From assembly GCF_029581195.1 (NCBI RefSeq), contig NZ_CP120737.1:4875001-4939000 (forward strand): a DNA stretch of 64,000 bases, read 5' to 3'. The position numbers and the translations under genes were made by a program. Positions 47,841 to 56,997 of this stretch are shown piece by piece. This DNA comes from Solwaraspora sp. WMMD791. Its GTDB lineage: Bacteria; Actinomycetota; Actinomycetes; Mycobacteriales; Micromonosporaceae. Each line of letters opens with the position of its first letter. The first letter of the stretch is position 1. The notes below the pieces were generated by a model that saw nothing but the letters and a program-made list of their open reading frames with translations, had not been told where the DNA came from and did no database searches.

Positions 47841-48994
47841 CGGTCCTCCACGGGTGCTCCGGCCGGCGCACCGGGGCCGGGGCGCGGAAAGGTGGCGGCA
47901 GTCGGGAAGGTCGCGGCGGTCAGGAAACGTCCGTCGGTCTGCTCCACGGTGAGCTCACCGGCGCTGCCGGCCACCCGTTCGCGCAGCGTGGCCAGGCCGT
48001 GCAGCTCGGGTAGCGGGCTGGACGGTGCGCCGTCGTTGACGACGGTGATGCCCGATCCGGTCAGGGTGATCTTCACCTGGGTGGCCTGCGCGTGTCGCAG
48101 GATGTTTGTCGTCGTCTCGCGCAGGACCTGGCCGAGCAGTTCGTCCGCGTGGGTGTCGACCTCGGCCTCGCGGTCGACGTGGACCCGGATGCCGGCGGCT
48201 TCGAAGAGGTTCTTGGCGTTCTCCAACTCGGCGGAGAGGTTGAGTCGCCGCTGCGCGTAGGCGAGTTCCTTGGTCTGTCTGATGGTGTCGCTGACCAGCG
48301 CGTAGATCTCCCGCAACTCGTTGTCGGCCCGGTCGGGGTCGCTGCGGACCAGTTTGCGGGCCAGCGCGATCTTCAGCTTCACCACGTGCAACGTGTGGCC
48401 CTGGATGTCGTGCAGGTCGCTGGCGAACCGGACCCGTTCCCGGATGACGGCCAACTCCGCCTCCCGTCTGCGGGACTCCTGCAACTCCTCGACGACGTCG
48501 TAGAACCGCTTGTTCGGAAACATCAGGCCGGTGATCACCGCGACGGCACCGGCGGGCAGGACGACGTACTGCAGGAGCACGTCGGAGACGCCCTCGGACG
48601 ACACCAGCAGCCGCGTCGCGCCGACCGCCGCGACGTAGCCGACGAGACCGACGGCCGCCGCGGCCCGGTACCGCTTCAGATTGGGGACGACGAGGGAGCC
48701 GGCGAGGGCCAGGCCGTAGGACGCGCGCGGGCTGTCGATCATCAGTACGCCGAGCGGCCAGACGGCGGCGGTGACGATCAGACAGTACGGGGCGAACCGG
48801 GGCAGGTCGCGCGCCGTCCATCGCTCGAAGGCGACCAGCGCCGCGACCACGCCCGAGGCCAGGATGACCGCGTCCCACCAGGTGCGGGAGTCCGCCACCA
48901 CCACGGCAGCCCCGCCGACGGTGAGCGGCGGGACCAACATGACGAGGTTGAGCTTGCGCAGCCGTCGTCGCGTGGGCTCGGTGTGCTCGGGCAT
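47837..48994 (-). CDS. Sensor histidine kinase (DesK/LiaS-like), 3' end altered by TnpB element
   Basis: A 385-residue kinase. Five or so membrane segments lie in residues 20-160. The HisKA_3 motif is RVRFASDLHDIQGHTLHVV (His near residue 207), with an N box of VLRETTTNILRHAQ and a reduced G1 region VVNDGAPS. The C-terminal tail has a duplicated TAATFP. The TGA stop is provided by the mobile element's right end; without the element the tail would end EGL and overlap the regulator start. It is divergent from an ABC transporter, the classic arrangement of Bce/DesKR-type modules that respond to antibiotics or membrane stress. Confidence 0.9.
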   Translation of the reverse strand: MPEHTEPTRRRLRKLNLVMLVPPLTVGGAAVVVADSRTWWDAVILASGVVAALVAFERWTARDLPRFAPYCLIVTAAVWPLGVLMIDSPRASYGLALAGSLVVPNLKRYRAAAAVGLVGYVAAVGATRLLVSSEGVSDVLLQYVVLPAGAVAVITGLMFPNKRFYDVVEELQESRRREAELAVIRERVRFASDLHDIQGHTLHVVKLKIALARKLVRSDPDRADNELREIYALVSDTIRQTKELAYAQRRLNLSAELENAKNLFEAAGIRVHVDREAEVDTHADELLGQVLRETTTNILRHAQATQVKITLTGSGITVVNDGAPSSPLPELHGLATLRERVAGSAGELTVEQTDGRFLTAATFPTAATFPRPGPGAPAGAPVEDR

Positions 48995-49030
48995 CTCCTG
49001 AGTATTCGTCCGGATCCGGGCAGGCCACCA

Positions 49031-49045
49031 GTGACACTACGTCAC
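49031..49045. promoter_or_regulatory. Palindrome in the kinase / ABC transporter divergent gap
   Basis: GTGAC-ACTAC-GTCAC lies 37 bp upstream of the kinase start and 84 bp before the ABC transporter start. A looser GTCA...TGAC pair follows near 49064-49082. These are candidate binding sites of the DesR-like regulator. Confidence 0.4.
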
Positions 49046-49128
49046 GGGTTCACCAGCGGGAATGTCATCGTGAAGTGGTGACACGGCCGCACTGACCGGT
49101 GGGCGCGGTGAGGGCTGGAATTGACGGC

Positions 49129-50019
49129 ATGTCCACCACACCAGTCATCGACGTCGAACGCCTCAACGTCTCCTACGGCGGTTTCCACGCCGTCAAGGAC
49201 CTTTCCTTCCAGGTACGCCGAGGTGAGCTCTATGCCCTGCTCGGCACGAACGGGGCCGGCAAGACCTCGGCGCTGGAGACCATCGAGGGCCACCGTACGG
49301 CGACCTCGGGTGTCGTACGGGTCTTCGGGCGCAACCCCGGCGACCGCGCGGCCGTGCGACCCCGGACCGGCATCATGCTCCAGGAGAGCGGATTCTCCCC
49401 GGACCTCACCGTGCGGGAATCGGTCCGGCTGATCGGCAAGCTCAGCCAGCGGGTCGACCACGTCGACCGGGTGCTCGACCTGGTCGGCCTCACCGGCAAG
49501 GCCGGCACCCTGGTCGCCCAGCTCTCCGGCGGGGAGAAGCGGCGGTTGGATTTCGCCACCGCCGTGTACGGGGCACCAGAGTTGATCTTCTTGGACGAGC
49601 CGACCACCGGCCTGGACATCCAGTCCCGTGACGGCCTGTGGGAGGTCGTCGACAACCTGCGTGCGGACGGCTCGACGGTCGTGCTCACCACCCACTACCT
49701 GGAGGAGGCGCAGCAGCGCGCCGACCGGATCGGGCTGATGCACCAGGGGACCCTGCGCCGGGAGGGGACCGTCGCCGAGCTGACCCGGTCCCTGCCGGCC
49801 GTGATCAGCTTCTCCCTGCCGGCGTCCGTATCGAGTCCGGCGCTGCCGCTGCCGGCCGAGCCGGGCGACGGCGGCGCGGTACGCATCGAGACCCTCGACC
49901 TTCAGCGGGACCTGCACACCCTGCTGCGCTGGGCGCAGGACCACGACGTGGAGCTGCGTGGCCTCGAAGCCGGGCCGACCCGGCTCGACGACGTGTTCCG
50001 CGCCATCGGCACCGACTGA
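49129..50019 (+). CDS. ABC transporter ATP-binding protein
   Basis: A 296-residue ATPase: Walker A GTNGAGKTS (residues ~43-51), Q loop MLQESGF, signature LSGGEKRRL, Walker B ELIFLDEPTTG and H-loop LTTHYLEE. The C-terminal ~80 residues form the extension common in drug/lipid export (DrrA/CcmA-like) ATPases. It works with the permease encoded 53 bp downstream. The divergent DesK-like kinase probably controls it. The substrate is likely a hydrophobic compound or antibiotic; not determinable. Confidence 0.95.
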   Translation: MSTTPVIDVERLNVSYGGFHAVKDLSFQVRRGELYALLGTNGAGKTSALETIEGHRTATSGVVRVFGRNPGDRAAVRPRTGIMLQESGFSPDLTVRESVRLIGKLSQRVDHVDRVLDLVGLTGKAGTLVAQLSGGEKRRLDFATAVYGAPELIFLDEPTTGLDIQSRDGLWEVVDNLRADGSTVVLTTHYLEEAQQRADRIGLMHQGTLRREGTVAELTRSLPAVISFSLPASVSSPALPLPAEPGDGGAVRIETLDLQRDLHTLLRWAQDHDVELRGLEAGPTRLDDVFRAIGTD

Positions 50020-50072
50020 CCCCCGCGTCTACTGACCCCGTACCGACCTTCTCCCGAACGGACCGTGTCGCC

Positions 50073-50792
50073 ATGCTCTCCATCGCCGGCAGCGAACTCA
50101 TCCAGATCTTCCGGAACCGGCTCGTGCTGGTCACGAGCTTCATCATGCCCGTCGTCGTCAGCGCCTTCTTCATCTACCAGCACGAATCGTTCGCGACCCT
50201 CGGCAGCCTCGGCTACATCGCCGGGGTGGTGGTGTTCACCGTGGGCGCGTTCGGGCTGTACGCCACCACGGTCACCACGCTGGCCTCCCGTCGGCAGAAC
50301 CTCTTCCTCAAGCGGCTGCGCTCCACCACCGCCACCGACGCCACGATTCTCGCCGGCCTGCTCACCCCGGCGACCGTCATCGCCGGGGTCCAGGTGACGG
50401 CGATGCTGTCCGTACTGGGGGTGGTGTCCGACCGACCGGCGAACGTGCCGCTGCTGGCGGCGGCCGTCCTCGCGACGATGATCATGTTGATCGGTCTCGG
50501 CCTGGCCACCGCCGGGCTGACGAACTCCCCCGAACACGCCCAGGTGACCACGCTGCCGGTCAGTCTCGGCGTCATCGCCGTGACGAGCTGGGTCGGTATC
50601 AGCGGCACCGAGAATCTCACCCTGCTCAAGCGGATTCTGCCCGGCGGCGCGGCCACCGAACTCGTCGTCGACGCGTGGAACGGCGGCGTCGCCGTGACCG
50701 ATTCGCTGGCCCTGCTCGCACCCACCCTGGGCTGGGTCGTCGTCGCCCTCGCCCTGGCCGCCCGACTCTTCCGCTGGGAACCGCGCCGCTGA
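50073..50792 (+). CDS. ABC-2-type permease
   Basis: A 239-residue protein with about six transmembrane segments (first at residues 18-38 VTSFIMPVVVSAFF, last at 210-230 LGWVVVALALAARLF). The family segment RRQNLFLKRLRSTTATDATILAG lies after the second helix. It forms the membrane channel for the upstream ATPase. No Shine-Dalgarno is obvious at the ATG at 50073; the frame is open upstream but lacks start codons. Confidence 0.9.
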   Translation: MLSIAGSELIQIFRNRLVLVTSFIMPVVVSAFFIYQHESFATLGSLGYIAGVVVFTVGAFGLYATTVTTLASRRQNLFLKRLRSTTATDATILAGLLTPATVIAGVQVTAMLSVLGVVSDRPANVPLLAAAVLATMIMLIGLGLATAGLTNSPEHAQVTTLPVSLGVIAVTSWVGISGTENLTLLKRILPGGAATELVVDAWNGGVAVTDSLALLAPTLGWVVVALALAARLFRWEPRR

Positions 50793-50837
50793 CGGCACCC
50801 GTCGCCGGTCGCGCCGTCGACGGCATCCGACGAGATC

Positions 50838-52595
50838 TCAGTACGTCAGCCCATGGCCGTAGCGGAACAACGGGTCCGGGTCGTCGAACGGCGTGTCCGG
50901 CTGCCCGACGAGCACCGCCTGCTGGCTGCGCGGCAGGTCGAACGGCAGCCGGCCGGCCGGCGGTGCCTGCCCGGCGAGCACGTCGACCAGGGCGGCGTCC
51001 TCGACACCGAAGCTGACCAGCAGGGCGGCGACCCGGTCGACGAGTGCGGTGAGCACCGCCGGCCGGTCCAGGTAGACGTCCACGACGGTCGGCACCCGTG
51101 CGGCGATCGCCAGCACCCGGTCCAGGGCACCCGGTGGATGTTCCAGCGGGCCGGCGTGGAAGTACGCCTCGATCTGGCCGGTCCGCCGCTCGAACGGCGC
51201 CGCCAGCCGCAGCACCGCCACGTCGGCCTGGCCCGGATCGGTCACCACCGTCCAGCGGGGTGACAGGGCGGCGCGCAGCGGGCCTTCGGCGTACACCCGC
51301 AGGCCGGCGGCGAGCGGCAGCCGGGCGCACCCGCCCGGCGCGGCGTTGCGCAGCAGCGTCACACAGGCCCGCTGGGCGGCCAGCCCGTCGGCCCGGGCCG
51401 CCGCGTTGCCGACCTCCTGCGCCGCCTGCTCCGGGTCGACGTACCGGTGGTCGAACAGCCCGAGCCGCACCTTGTCGGCCAGGATCCGGGCGGCCGAGGA
51501 GTCGATCCGGTCCTCGGTGACCTGGCCGGTACGGACCAGGTCGACCACCAGGTCCGGGCGGGCCTCGCCGCCGAACTGGTCGACCCCGGCGTGCAGCGCG
51601 GCGCGCAGCCGCTGCGCCGGGTCGAGATGCTCGACACCCCAGGCGCGGGCCGGCCGGTGTTCACCCCGGAAGCAGGCATCGGTCAGCACCCCCCAGTCGG
51701 CGCAGATCACCCCGTCGAAGCCGAGCTGGCGGCGCAGCAGACCGGTCACCACCTCGTGGTTGAAGGCGAACGCGACCGGCGGCAGTTCGGTGCCGACCGG
51801 CAGCCCGTAGCCGAGCATGACCTGCGCGGCACCGGCCCGGACGGCGGCCACGAACGGCGCCAGGTGGGCAGCGAGGCGGCCACCCGGGTAGGCCTGTTCG
51901 GCGCCGTACCGGAAGTGGGGGTCCTCGCCGGTGCGGACCGGGCCGCCGCCAGGGAAGTGCTTGACCAACGCGGCGACGCTGCCGGGTCCGAGCGTCGGGC
52001 CCTGCAACCCCTGCAGGTACGCCACCGTCAGCCTGCTGACCAGCTCCGGGTCCTCGCCGAAGGTGCCCAGCACCCGTGGCCAGCGCGGATCGGTCGCCAC
52101 GTCGGCCTGCGGATGCAACGCGGCCCGGATGCCGACCGCCAGGTACTCCCGGCGGACCGTGTCGGCGTGTCGGCGGACCAGCTCGGGGTCGCCGATGGCG
52201 GCCAGGCCCGCCGGCTCCGGCCACGTGGAGAAGGCACCGGCCAGGGCAGCGGTGTTGGGGTTGGCCGACCGGGAGTGCCGGGGATCGGTGGAGACCGTCA
52301 CCGGTACGCCGAGCCGGGTCGACGCCGCCAGGTCCTGCAGGTGGTTGTGCCACCGGGCGAGCTCCTCGGCCGACGCGGTGCCGACCAGGTTGACGTGGTT
52401 GATCCGGCGGCACAGCACCAGATCCTCGGCGGCGAGAAGCCCGGCGTCGGGGTCGGCGGCGGCGAGGGTGCCGCCCGACCCGATGCCGATCATCGGATGG
52501 AACAGCAGGCCCGCCTTCTCCGGCAGGCTCATCCGGGCCAGCAGGTCGTCCACCTGGGGTGCCGAACGGGTGATGGTGCTGGTGCGCAGGGTCAC
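50838..52595 (-). CDS. Glycoside hydrolase family 3 (beta-N-acetylglucosaminidase/beta-glucosidase type)
   Basis: A 585-residue enzyme. The GH3 barrel has DPRWPRVLGTFGEDP, the KHFPGGGP motif and the catalytic nucleophile Asp in FDGVICADWGVLTD. A C-terminal alpha/beta sandwich follows (VDVYLDRPAVLTALV, GRLPFDLPRS and RYGHGLTY at the end), so it is a two-domain beta-glucosidase-like form. No signal peptide is seen, implying a cytoplasmic enzyme. The GTG at 52595 is my start, since upstream in-frame sequence is low-complexity; no Shine-Dalgarno supports it strongly. It is divergent from the glycosyltransferase gene. Confidence 0.88.
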   Translation of the reverse strand: MTLRTSTITRSAPQVDDLLARMSLPEKAGLLFHPMIGIGSGGTLAAADPDAGLLAAEDLVLCRRINHVNLVGTASAEELARWHNHLQDLAASTRLGVPVTVSTDPRHSRSANPNTAALAGAFSTWPEPAGLAAIGDPELVRRHADTVRREYLAVGIRAALHPQADVATDPRWPRVLGTFGEDPELVSRLTVAYLQGLQGPTLGPGSVAALVKHFPGGGPVRTGEDPHFRYGAEQAYPGGRLAAHLAPFVAAVRAGAAQVMLGYGLPVGTELPPVAFAFNHEVVTGLLRRQLGFDGVICADWGVLTDACFRGEHRPARAWGVEHLDPAQRLRAALHAGVDQFGGEARPDLVVDLVRTGQVTEDRIDSSAARILADKVRLGLFDHRYVDPEQAAQEVGNAAARADGLAAQRACVTLLRNAAPGGCARLPLAAGLRVYAEGPLRAALSPRWTVVTDPGQADVAVLRLAAPFERRTGQIEAYFHAGPLEHPPGALDRVLAIAARVPTVVDVYLDRPAVLTALVDRVAALLVSFGVEDAALVDVLAGQAPPAGRLPFDLPRSQQAVLVGQPDTPFDDPDPLFRYGHGLTY

Positions 52596-52743
52596 CGGGT
52601 CGACGCTAGTGCGCGCGGTGGCCGGGGGAGCGGTGGTTGCGCCACGACCGCCGGTTTGGGTCACCGACCGCAGGGAAACCGCGCCTCGGCCGGGTACCGA
52701 CCACGCTCGCCGGCCGGGGAACCGGGCGGGGTGGGAGGCAGGG

Positions 52744-53925
52744 ATGCCGCGACGACGGGTGCTGATCTTCAGCATTCCCAACGAGGGTCACCTGAACATC
52801 CTCAAGCGCCTGGTCCGGGACCACCGGACCGAGGAGACGTTCCGGATCGTGCTGGTCGACCGGCAGACCACGGTGCCCCGACTCGGTGACCTGGCCGGGT
52901 TGACCGTCGACCTACCGGGGTGCCGGGTCTTCCGCAACACTCCGGCCGACCAGGTGTTCGCCCGGGCGTACCGATTGTTCGACGAGTGCCTGGCGGCGGG
53001 CCGTGACTTCCGTCCGGACCTGGTGGTGTACGACTTCTGCGCGGTGGAGGGCCACCTGGTCGCCCGGCGGCTGGGGGTGCCGGCGTGGAGTTCGGTGCCG
53101 GGGCTGGTCGGGCCGATGACCGACACCGGCTACCTGCGGCGGGCGCTTGCCTCGCCAGCGAACGCGGCGGCGCTGTCCCGGCTGCGCCGGCGGTACGGCG
53201 TCGACGTCGACCCCGCTACGGTCGAGCTGGTCTCGAACAGCCTGCACCTACCCGGTACGCAGAACATCCTCTGGTCGTACCCGTCGGTCACGCCACGCGA
53301 CTTCGGCCGTGGCCGGGCACCGGCCCGCTACCGGTTCGCCGGCTACCTCTCCGACGGCTGGCGTCGACCGGACCGGCCGGCCAACCGGCCGCTGATCTAC
53401 CTGTCCTTCGGCACGGAGGTGCTGGACAACCTGTGGCACAGCGACCCGCCGCTGGTCGGCGCGCTGCGCCGGTGCCTGGCCGGCCTGGCCCGGCACTGGT
53501 CCACCGCCGACGTCCAGGTGGTGTTCCCGACCCGGGGCCGGCGGATCCTCGACCGGTACCCGGCCAACTGGACCGTGACACACGTCGTCGACCAGCAGCA
53601 GGTGCTGAGTCGGGCCGACGTGTTCGTCACCCACGGGGGCAGCAACAGTTTCCACGAGGCGATCCTGGCCCGGGTGCCGATGGTCGTGGTGCCGTTCTTC
53701 GGTGACCAGCCGCTGGTGGCCCGGCAGGTGCAGCGGCTCGGGATCGGCATCGACCTGGACGCGGGCGCGGACACCGACCGGGACGCGGCGCACCGGCTGC
53801 TCGACGCCGGCTGCGCCGACCGGATCGCCGGCGCCGTGACCCGGGTCCTCGGCGACCGGTCCTACCGCGACAACCTGGACCGGCTTTCCCTGGCCGGCGT
53901 ACTACCGTCGCCGCTTCCGGTCTGA
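52744..53925 (+). CDS. Glycosyltransferase, MGT/UGT type (GT1)
   Basis: A 393-residue two-domain GT-B enzyme. The acceptor half starts MPRRRVLIFSIPNEGHLNILKRLV. The donor half has the GT1 signature in VFVTHGGSNSFHEAILARVPMVVVPFFGDQPL (His, Gly, Glu and Asp-Gln contact the nucleotide sugar). Such macrolide-type glycosyltransferases decorate small molecules, sometimes for self-protection. GGGAGG stands 8 nt before the ATG. Divergent GH3 and convergent GH15 genes surround it, a sugar-handling cluster. Its last 64 bp overlap the GH15 gene on the other strand. Confidence 0.9.
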   Translation: MPRRRVLIFSIPNEGHLNILKRLVRDHRTEETFRIVLVDRQTTVPRLGDLAGLTVDLPGCRVFRNTPADQVFARAYRLFDECLAAGRDFRPDLVVYDFCAVEGHLVARRLGVPAWSSVPGLVGPMTDTGYLRRALASPANAAALSRLRRRYGVDVDPATVELVSNSLHLPGTQNILWSYPSVTPRDFGRGRAPARYRFAGYLSDGWRRPDRPANRPLIYLSFGTEVLDNLWHSDPPLVGALRRCLAGLARHWSTADVQVVFPTRGRRILDRYPANWTVTHVVDQQQVLSRADVFVTHGGSNSFHEAILARVPMVVVPFFGDQPLVARQVQRLGIGIDLDAGADTDRDAAHRLLDAGCADRIAGAVTRVLGDRSYRDNLDRLSLAGVLPSPLPV

Positions 53926-55781
53926 CCGGCATCGTCGATGTCGGCCCGACCGGCATCGCCGTCACCGCTCTGACCGGCGGGTGCGGCACCGGCCTGTTCG
54001 ACCTGGGAGATCGTCCACGCCGCGTTGATCAGACCGATGTGCGACAACCCTTGCGGGAAGTTGCCGATCAGGCTGTCGTCGCGGCGGTCGACCTCCTCGG
54101 CGAGCAGCCCCAGATCGTTGGCGCAACGGGTGGCCCGGTCGAACACCCGCCGGGCCCGGTCCGGCCGACCGGCCAGGGCGAGGGCCTCGGCCAGCCAGTA
54201 CGAGCAGATCAGGAAGGCCCCCTCGTCATCGCCTCCGGTCCAGCGCTGCACCAGGCCGTCGTGGCCCAGCTCCCGTTCGATGACGTCGACGGTCGACACC
54301 ACCCGCGGATCGCTGCCGGGCAGGAACCCGGTCATCGGCATGATCAGTACTCCGGCGTCCAGGTGCGGCGAACCGAACGCGCCGGTGAACGCCTGCCGGT
54401 CGGCGTCCCAGCCGTGGTCGAGGATCGCCGCCCGGACGTCCTCGCGGGCCCGCCGCCACCGGCTCACCTCGGCGTCCGCGCCGAGCAGCCCGGCCAGGCG
54501 CACCCCACGGTCCAGCGCCACCCAGCACATCAGCTTCGAGGTGACGTAGTGGCGGTCACCTTCCCGGCCCTCCCAGATCCCGGCGTCGGGCTCGGCCCAG
54601 CCGGTCGCCGCCCGGTCGGCGACGGTCCGCAGGAACCCGGCGGTGCCCGCCGACAGCCCGCCCAGATAGTCCCGCATGATCCACGCGCCGTGCAGCACCT
54701 CGCCGAGGACGTCGAGTTGCCGCTGCCGCCAGGCGTCGTTACCGACCCGCACCGGCCGGGAGCCCTGGTATCCGGCGAGGTGGTCCAGGGTGTGTTCGGT
54801 CAGGTCCCGCTCACCGCCGACCCCGAACATCACCGGTACGGGCTGACCGGCCGGCAGCCCGTGCCCGTCGGTCGGGACACCCGTGGACCCGGCCATCCAG
54901 TCGAAGAACCGTTGCGCCTCGTCGGGGCAGGCGGCCACCCACAGGGCCTGCATGGTGAAGGCACCGTCACGCAGCCACCCGTACCGGTAGTCCCAGTTGG
55001 CGCCGCCGCCGACCTCCTCCGGGAGCGACGTGGTGGCGGCGGCCACCACCGCCCCGGTCGGCTGGTACGTCAGCGCCTGCAGCACCAGCGCGCTGCGCCG
55101 TACCTGGTCGCGGTAGGGGCCCTGGTAGCTGTGGTGCAGGTCGTCCCAGGACTGCCAGCCGGCGACGGTGTCCGCGAGCGCCGCAGGCGCAAGCGGTACG
55201 GCCGGTGGGGCATCGGCCGGCGAGTGGGCCAGCGTGAAGTGGACGGTCTCGCCGGCGGTGAGCCGCAGCAGCGCGGTGGCACCGCCGGCGACGACGGTCA
55301 GCGGCGCGTCGCCGGTCAGGGTCAGCCGGTCGGCGCCGCCGGTCAGCTGGATCAGCCGCCCGTCGCCGGAGACCACCGGTGTGACCAGTCCGTACGACGG
55401 CCGGGCCGCAAGCTCGACCTGCACCGCCACCGTGCCGGTGAGGGCCTGCACCTGGCGCAGCAACTGGTGTGGCGCGGCCGTCCCGATGTGGTGACCGCGT
55501 TCGCCGCTGCCCAGGGCCAGGGCGTCGGTGACCCGGACGTCACCTGTCGGGGTGTGGAAGTCGGTCTGCAGCACCATCGTGCCGTCGAGGTAGCGCCGCG
55601 ACGTCGCGTACGGGCCGACCGGGGCGATGCTCCAGTGCCCGGCCTGCGGGTCGAGCAGCCGGGCGAAGACGCTCGGTGCATCGAACCGGGTCGGGCACCA
55701 CCAGTCGACCGACCCGGTCCGCGACACCAGGGCGGCGCCCTGGCAGTCACTCAGCAGCCCGTAGCCGGCGATGTCGGTCAC
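53862..55781 (-). CDS. Glycoside hydrolase family 15 (glucoamylase/trehalase-like)
   Basis: A 639-residue cytoplasmic enzyme. The N-terminal beta domain opens with GYGLLSDCQGAALVSRTGSVDWWCPTRFD, typical of actinobacterial GH15 trehalase-like proteins. The (alpha/alpha)6 barrel holds NWDYRYGWLRDGAF, the catalytic Glu in GIWEGREGDRHYVTSKLMCW and the second Glu in LLAEEVDRRDDSLIGNFPQ. It hydrolyses alpha-glucosides such as trehalose or maltodextrin. The last 35 residues are a low-complexity tail that overlaps the glycosyltransferase gene, so the tail may be dispensable. Confidence 0.92.
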   Translation of the reverse strand: MTDIAGYGLLSDCQGAALVSRTGSVDWWCPTRFDAPSVFARLLDPQAGHWSIAPVGPYATSRRYLDGTMVLQTDFHTPTGDVRVTDALALGSGERGHHIGTAAPHQLLRQVQALTGTVAVQVELAARPSYGLVTPVVSGDGRLIQLTGGADRLTLTGDAPLTVVAGGATALLRLTAGETVHFTLAHSPADAPPAVPLAPAALADTVAGWQSWDDLHHSYQGPYRDQVRRSALVLQALTYQPTGAVVAAATTSLPEEVGGGANWDYRYGWLRDGAFTMQALWVAACPDEAQRFFDWMAGSTGVPTDGHGLPAGQPVPVMFGVGGERDLTEHTLDHLAGYQGSRPVRVGNDAWRQRQLDVLGEVLHGAWIMRDYLGGLSAGTAGFLRTVADRAATGWAEPDAGIWEGREGDRHYVTSKLMCWVALDRGVRLAGLLGADAEVSRWRRAREDVRAAILDHGWDADRQAFTGAFGSPHLDAGVLIMPMTGFLPGSDPRVVSTVDVIERELGHDGLVQRWTGGDDEGAFLICSYWLAEALALAGRPDRARRVFDRATRCANDLGLLAEEVDRRDDSLIGNFPQGLSHIGLINAAWTISQVEQAGAAPAGQSGDGDAGRADIDDAGQTGSGDGSTPARESRSRLSR

Positions 55782-55808
55782 CTCGTCGGCTACCCCGCCG
55801 GTGCGGGT

Positions 55809-56993
55809 TCATGCCGGCGGTGTCTGCCCGACCGTGGCACCCGGGAGCGGGCCGGTGGCACCGGGCTCCGCGCCGAGCTGGGTGACCCGACCCGAGTCCA
55901 GGAAGACCACGTAGTAGGCGAGGGTCCCGGCCGCGTCCGGGTCGTCCGCCGGCAGGTCGACACGTTCGTAGCCGAGCAGCCGACCGGTCGCGCTGTCGAC
56001 GACGATCGTGTCGCGTGTCGGTGTGCCGTCCATCGTTCCGGTCGCGCTGATCGCCACCCCGGACCGGCCGGCCCGGTCCAGCACCGGCCCGTGGGTGTAC
56101 AGCTCGGCGTCGGCGAGCACCGCCAACGCGGCAGCCCGGTGCGGCGCGGACAGGTCGTGGAACCGGTAGAGGCCGACCACGGAGCGCAGGACGGCCTGCG
56201 GACCTTCGTCCAGCGGCTGTTCCTCGGCGAGCTGGCCGGCCAGTACGGTCCGGTCGGCGGACGGGTCCGGCACGGCCACGCCGAGTGTGCCCGGCCGGTA
56301 GCGCACCAGCTCCGGCGGCGCCTGCGGGTCAGCCGGGTCGGTACGGGTCTCCTGTCCGGAGCGGTCGCCGGTCCACCACAGGCGTTGGTCGTAGGAGCCG
56401 GTGGTGAGTCCGGTGGCCGGGTCGTCGCCCCACCAGGTGCGCAGGTGGACGTAGGTGTACCGGCCGCTGGCCGTGAGGTCGGGCTGGCTGTCGACGTGCC
56501 GGGCGATCCCGGCGAGCTGGTGCCGGGCCGGCGTGACACCCCGTCCGGTGGTCAGCGGCAGCGGTGCGTCCCGGGTGCCGGTGGGGTCCGCTGCGGTGGA
56601 GCCGGGTTCAGGTGGGCCGCTGACGCCGTACGGCCGTAGGGCGCCGATGCCGCCGACCAGCAGCACCACGACCGCGGCGATGAAGACGGGCGGACCCCAC
56701 CGTCGGAGCCGGTGCGGGCCTGACCGCAGCCGCGCAGGCCGGGACTCCCCCGGCGGGCCGGTCCAGCGGGTGCGCGGCCGGTCCGGCAGCAGCGGGCGCG
56801 GCCGGTCGGCCCAGGCGCCGTGCAGCAGGGTCGCCCAGCGTCGCGCGGGGCGCCGGTGGGCGGCCACGATCAGTCCGACGACGTCGATGTCGGGTGGTGG
56901 CGGAATCCTGCCCGACCTGGGCAGCAGGACCTTGCCGGCCAGCTGTACCAGCTCGTCGCGGCGGAAGTCTTCCTCGCTGGTCTGTCGATCCAT
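55809..56993 (-). CDS. Membrane-anchored protein paired with ECF sigma factor (CU044_5270-like)
   Basis: A 394-residue protein with one transmembrane helix near residues 102-121 (VFIAAVVVLLVGGIGAL). The ~100-residue N-terminal part is cytoplasmic and Arg/Pro-rich, and the rest is external with the repeated pattern YTYVHLRTWWGDD, VLRSVVGLYRFHDLS and DTIVVDSATGRLLGYERV. This resembles CU044_5270-type proteins that sit next to sigma-70 factors in actinomycetes and probably act as their membrane partners or anti-sigma factors. The sigma gene lies 4 bp upstream on the same strand. Confidence 0.75.
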   Translation of the reverse strand: MDRQTSEEDFRRDELVQLAGKVLLPRSGRIPPPPDIDVVGLIVAAHRRPARRWATLLHGAWADRPRPLLPDRPRTRWTGPPGESRPARLRSGPHRLRRWGPPVFIAAVVVLLVGGIGALRPYGVSGPPEPGSTAADPTGTRDAPLPLTTGRGVTPARHQLAGIARHVDSQPDLTASGRYTYVHLRTWWGDDPATGLTTGSYDQRLWWTGDRSGQETRTDPADPQAPPELVRYRPGTLGVAVPDPSADRTVLAGQLAEEQPLDEGPQAVLRSVVGLYRFHDLSAPHRAAALAVLADAELYTHGPVLDRAGRSGVAISATGTMDGTPTRDTIVVDSATGRLLGYERVDLPADDPDAAGTLAYYVVFLDSGRVTQLGAEPGATGPLPGATVGQTPPA

Positions 56994-56997
56994 CGGA

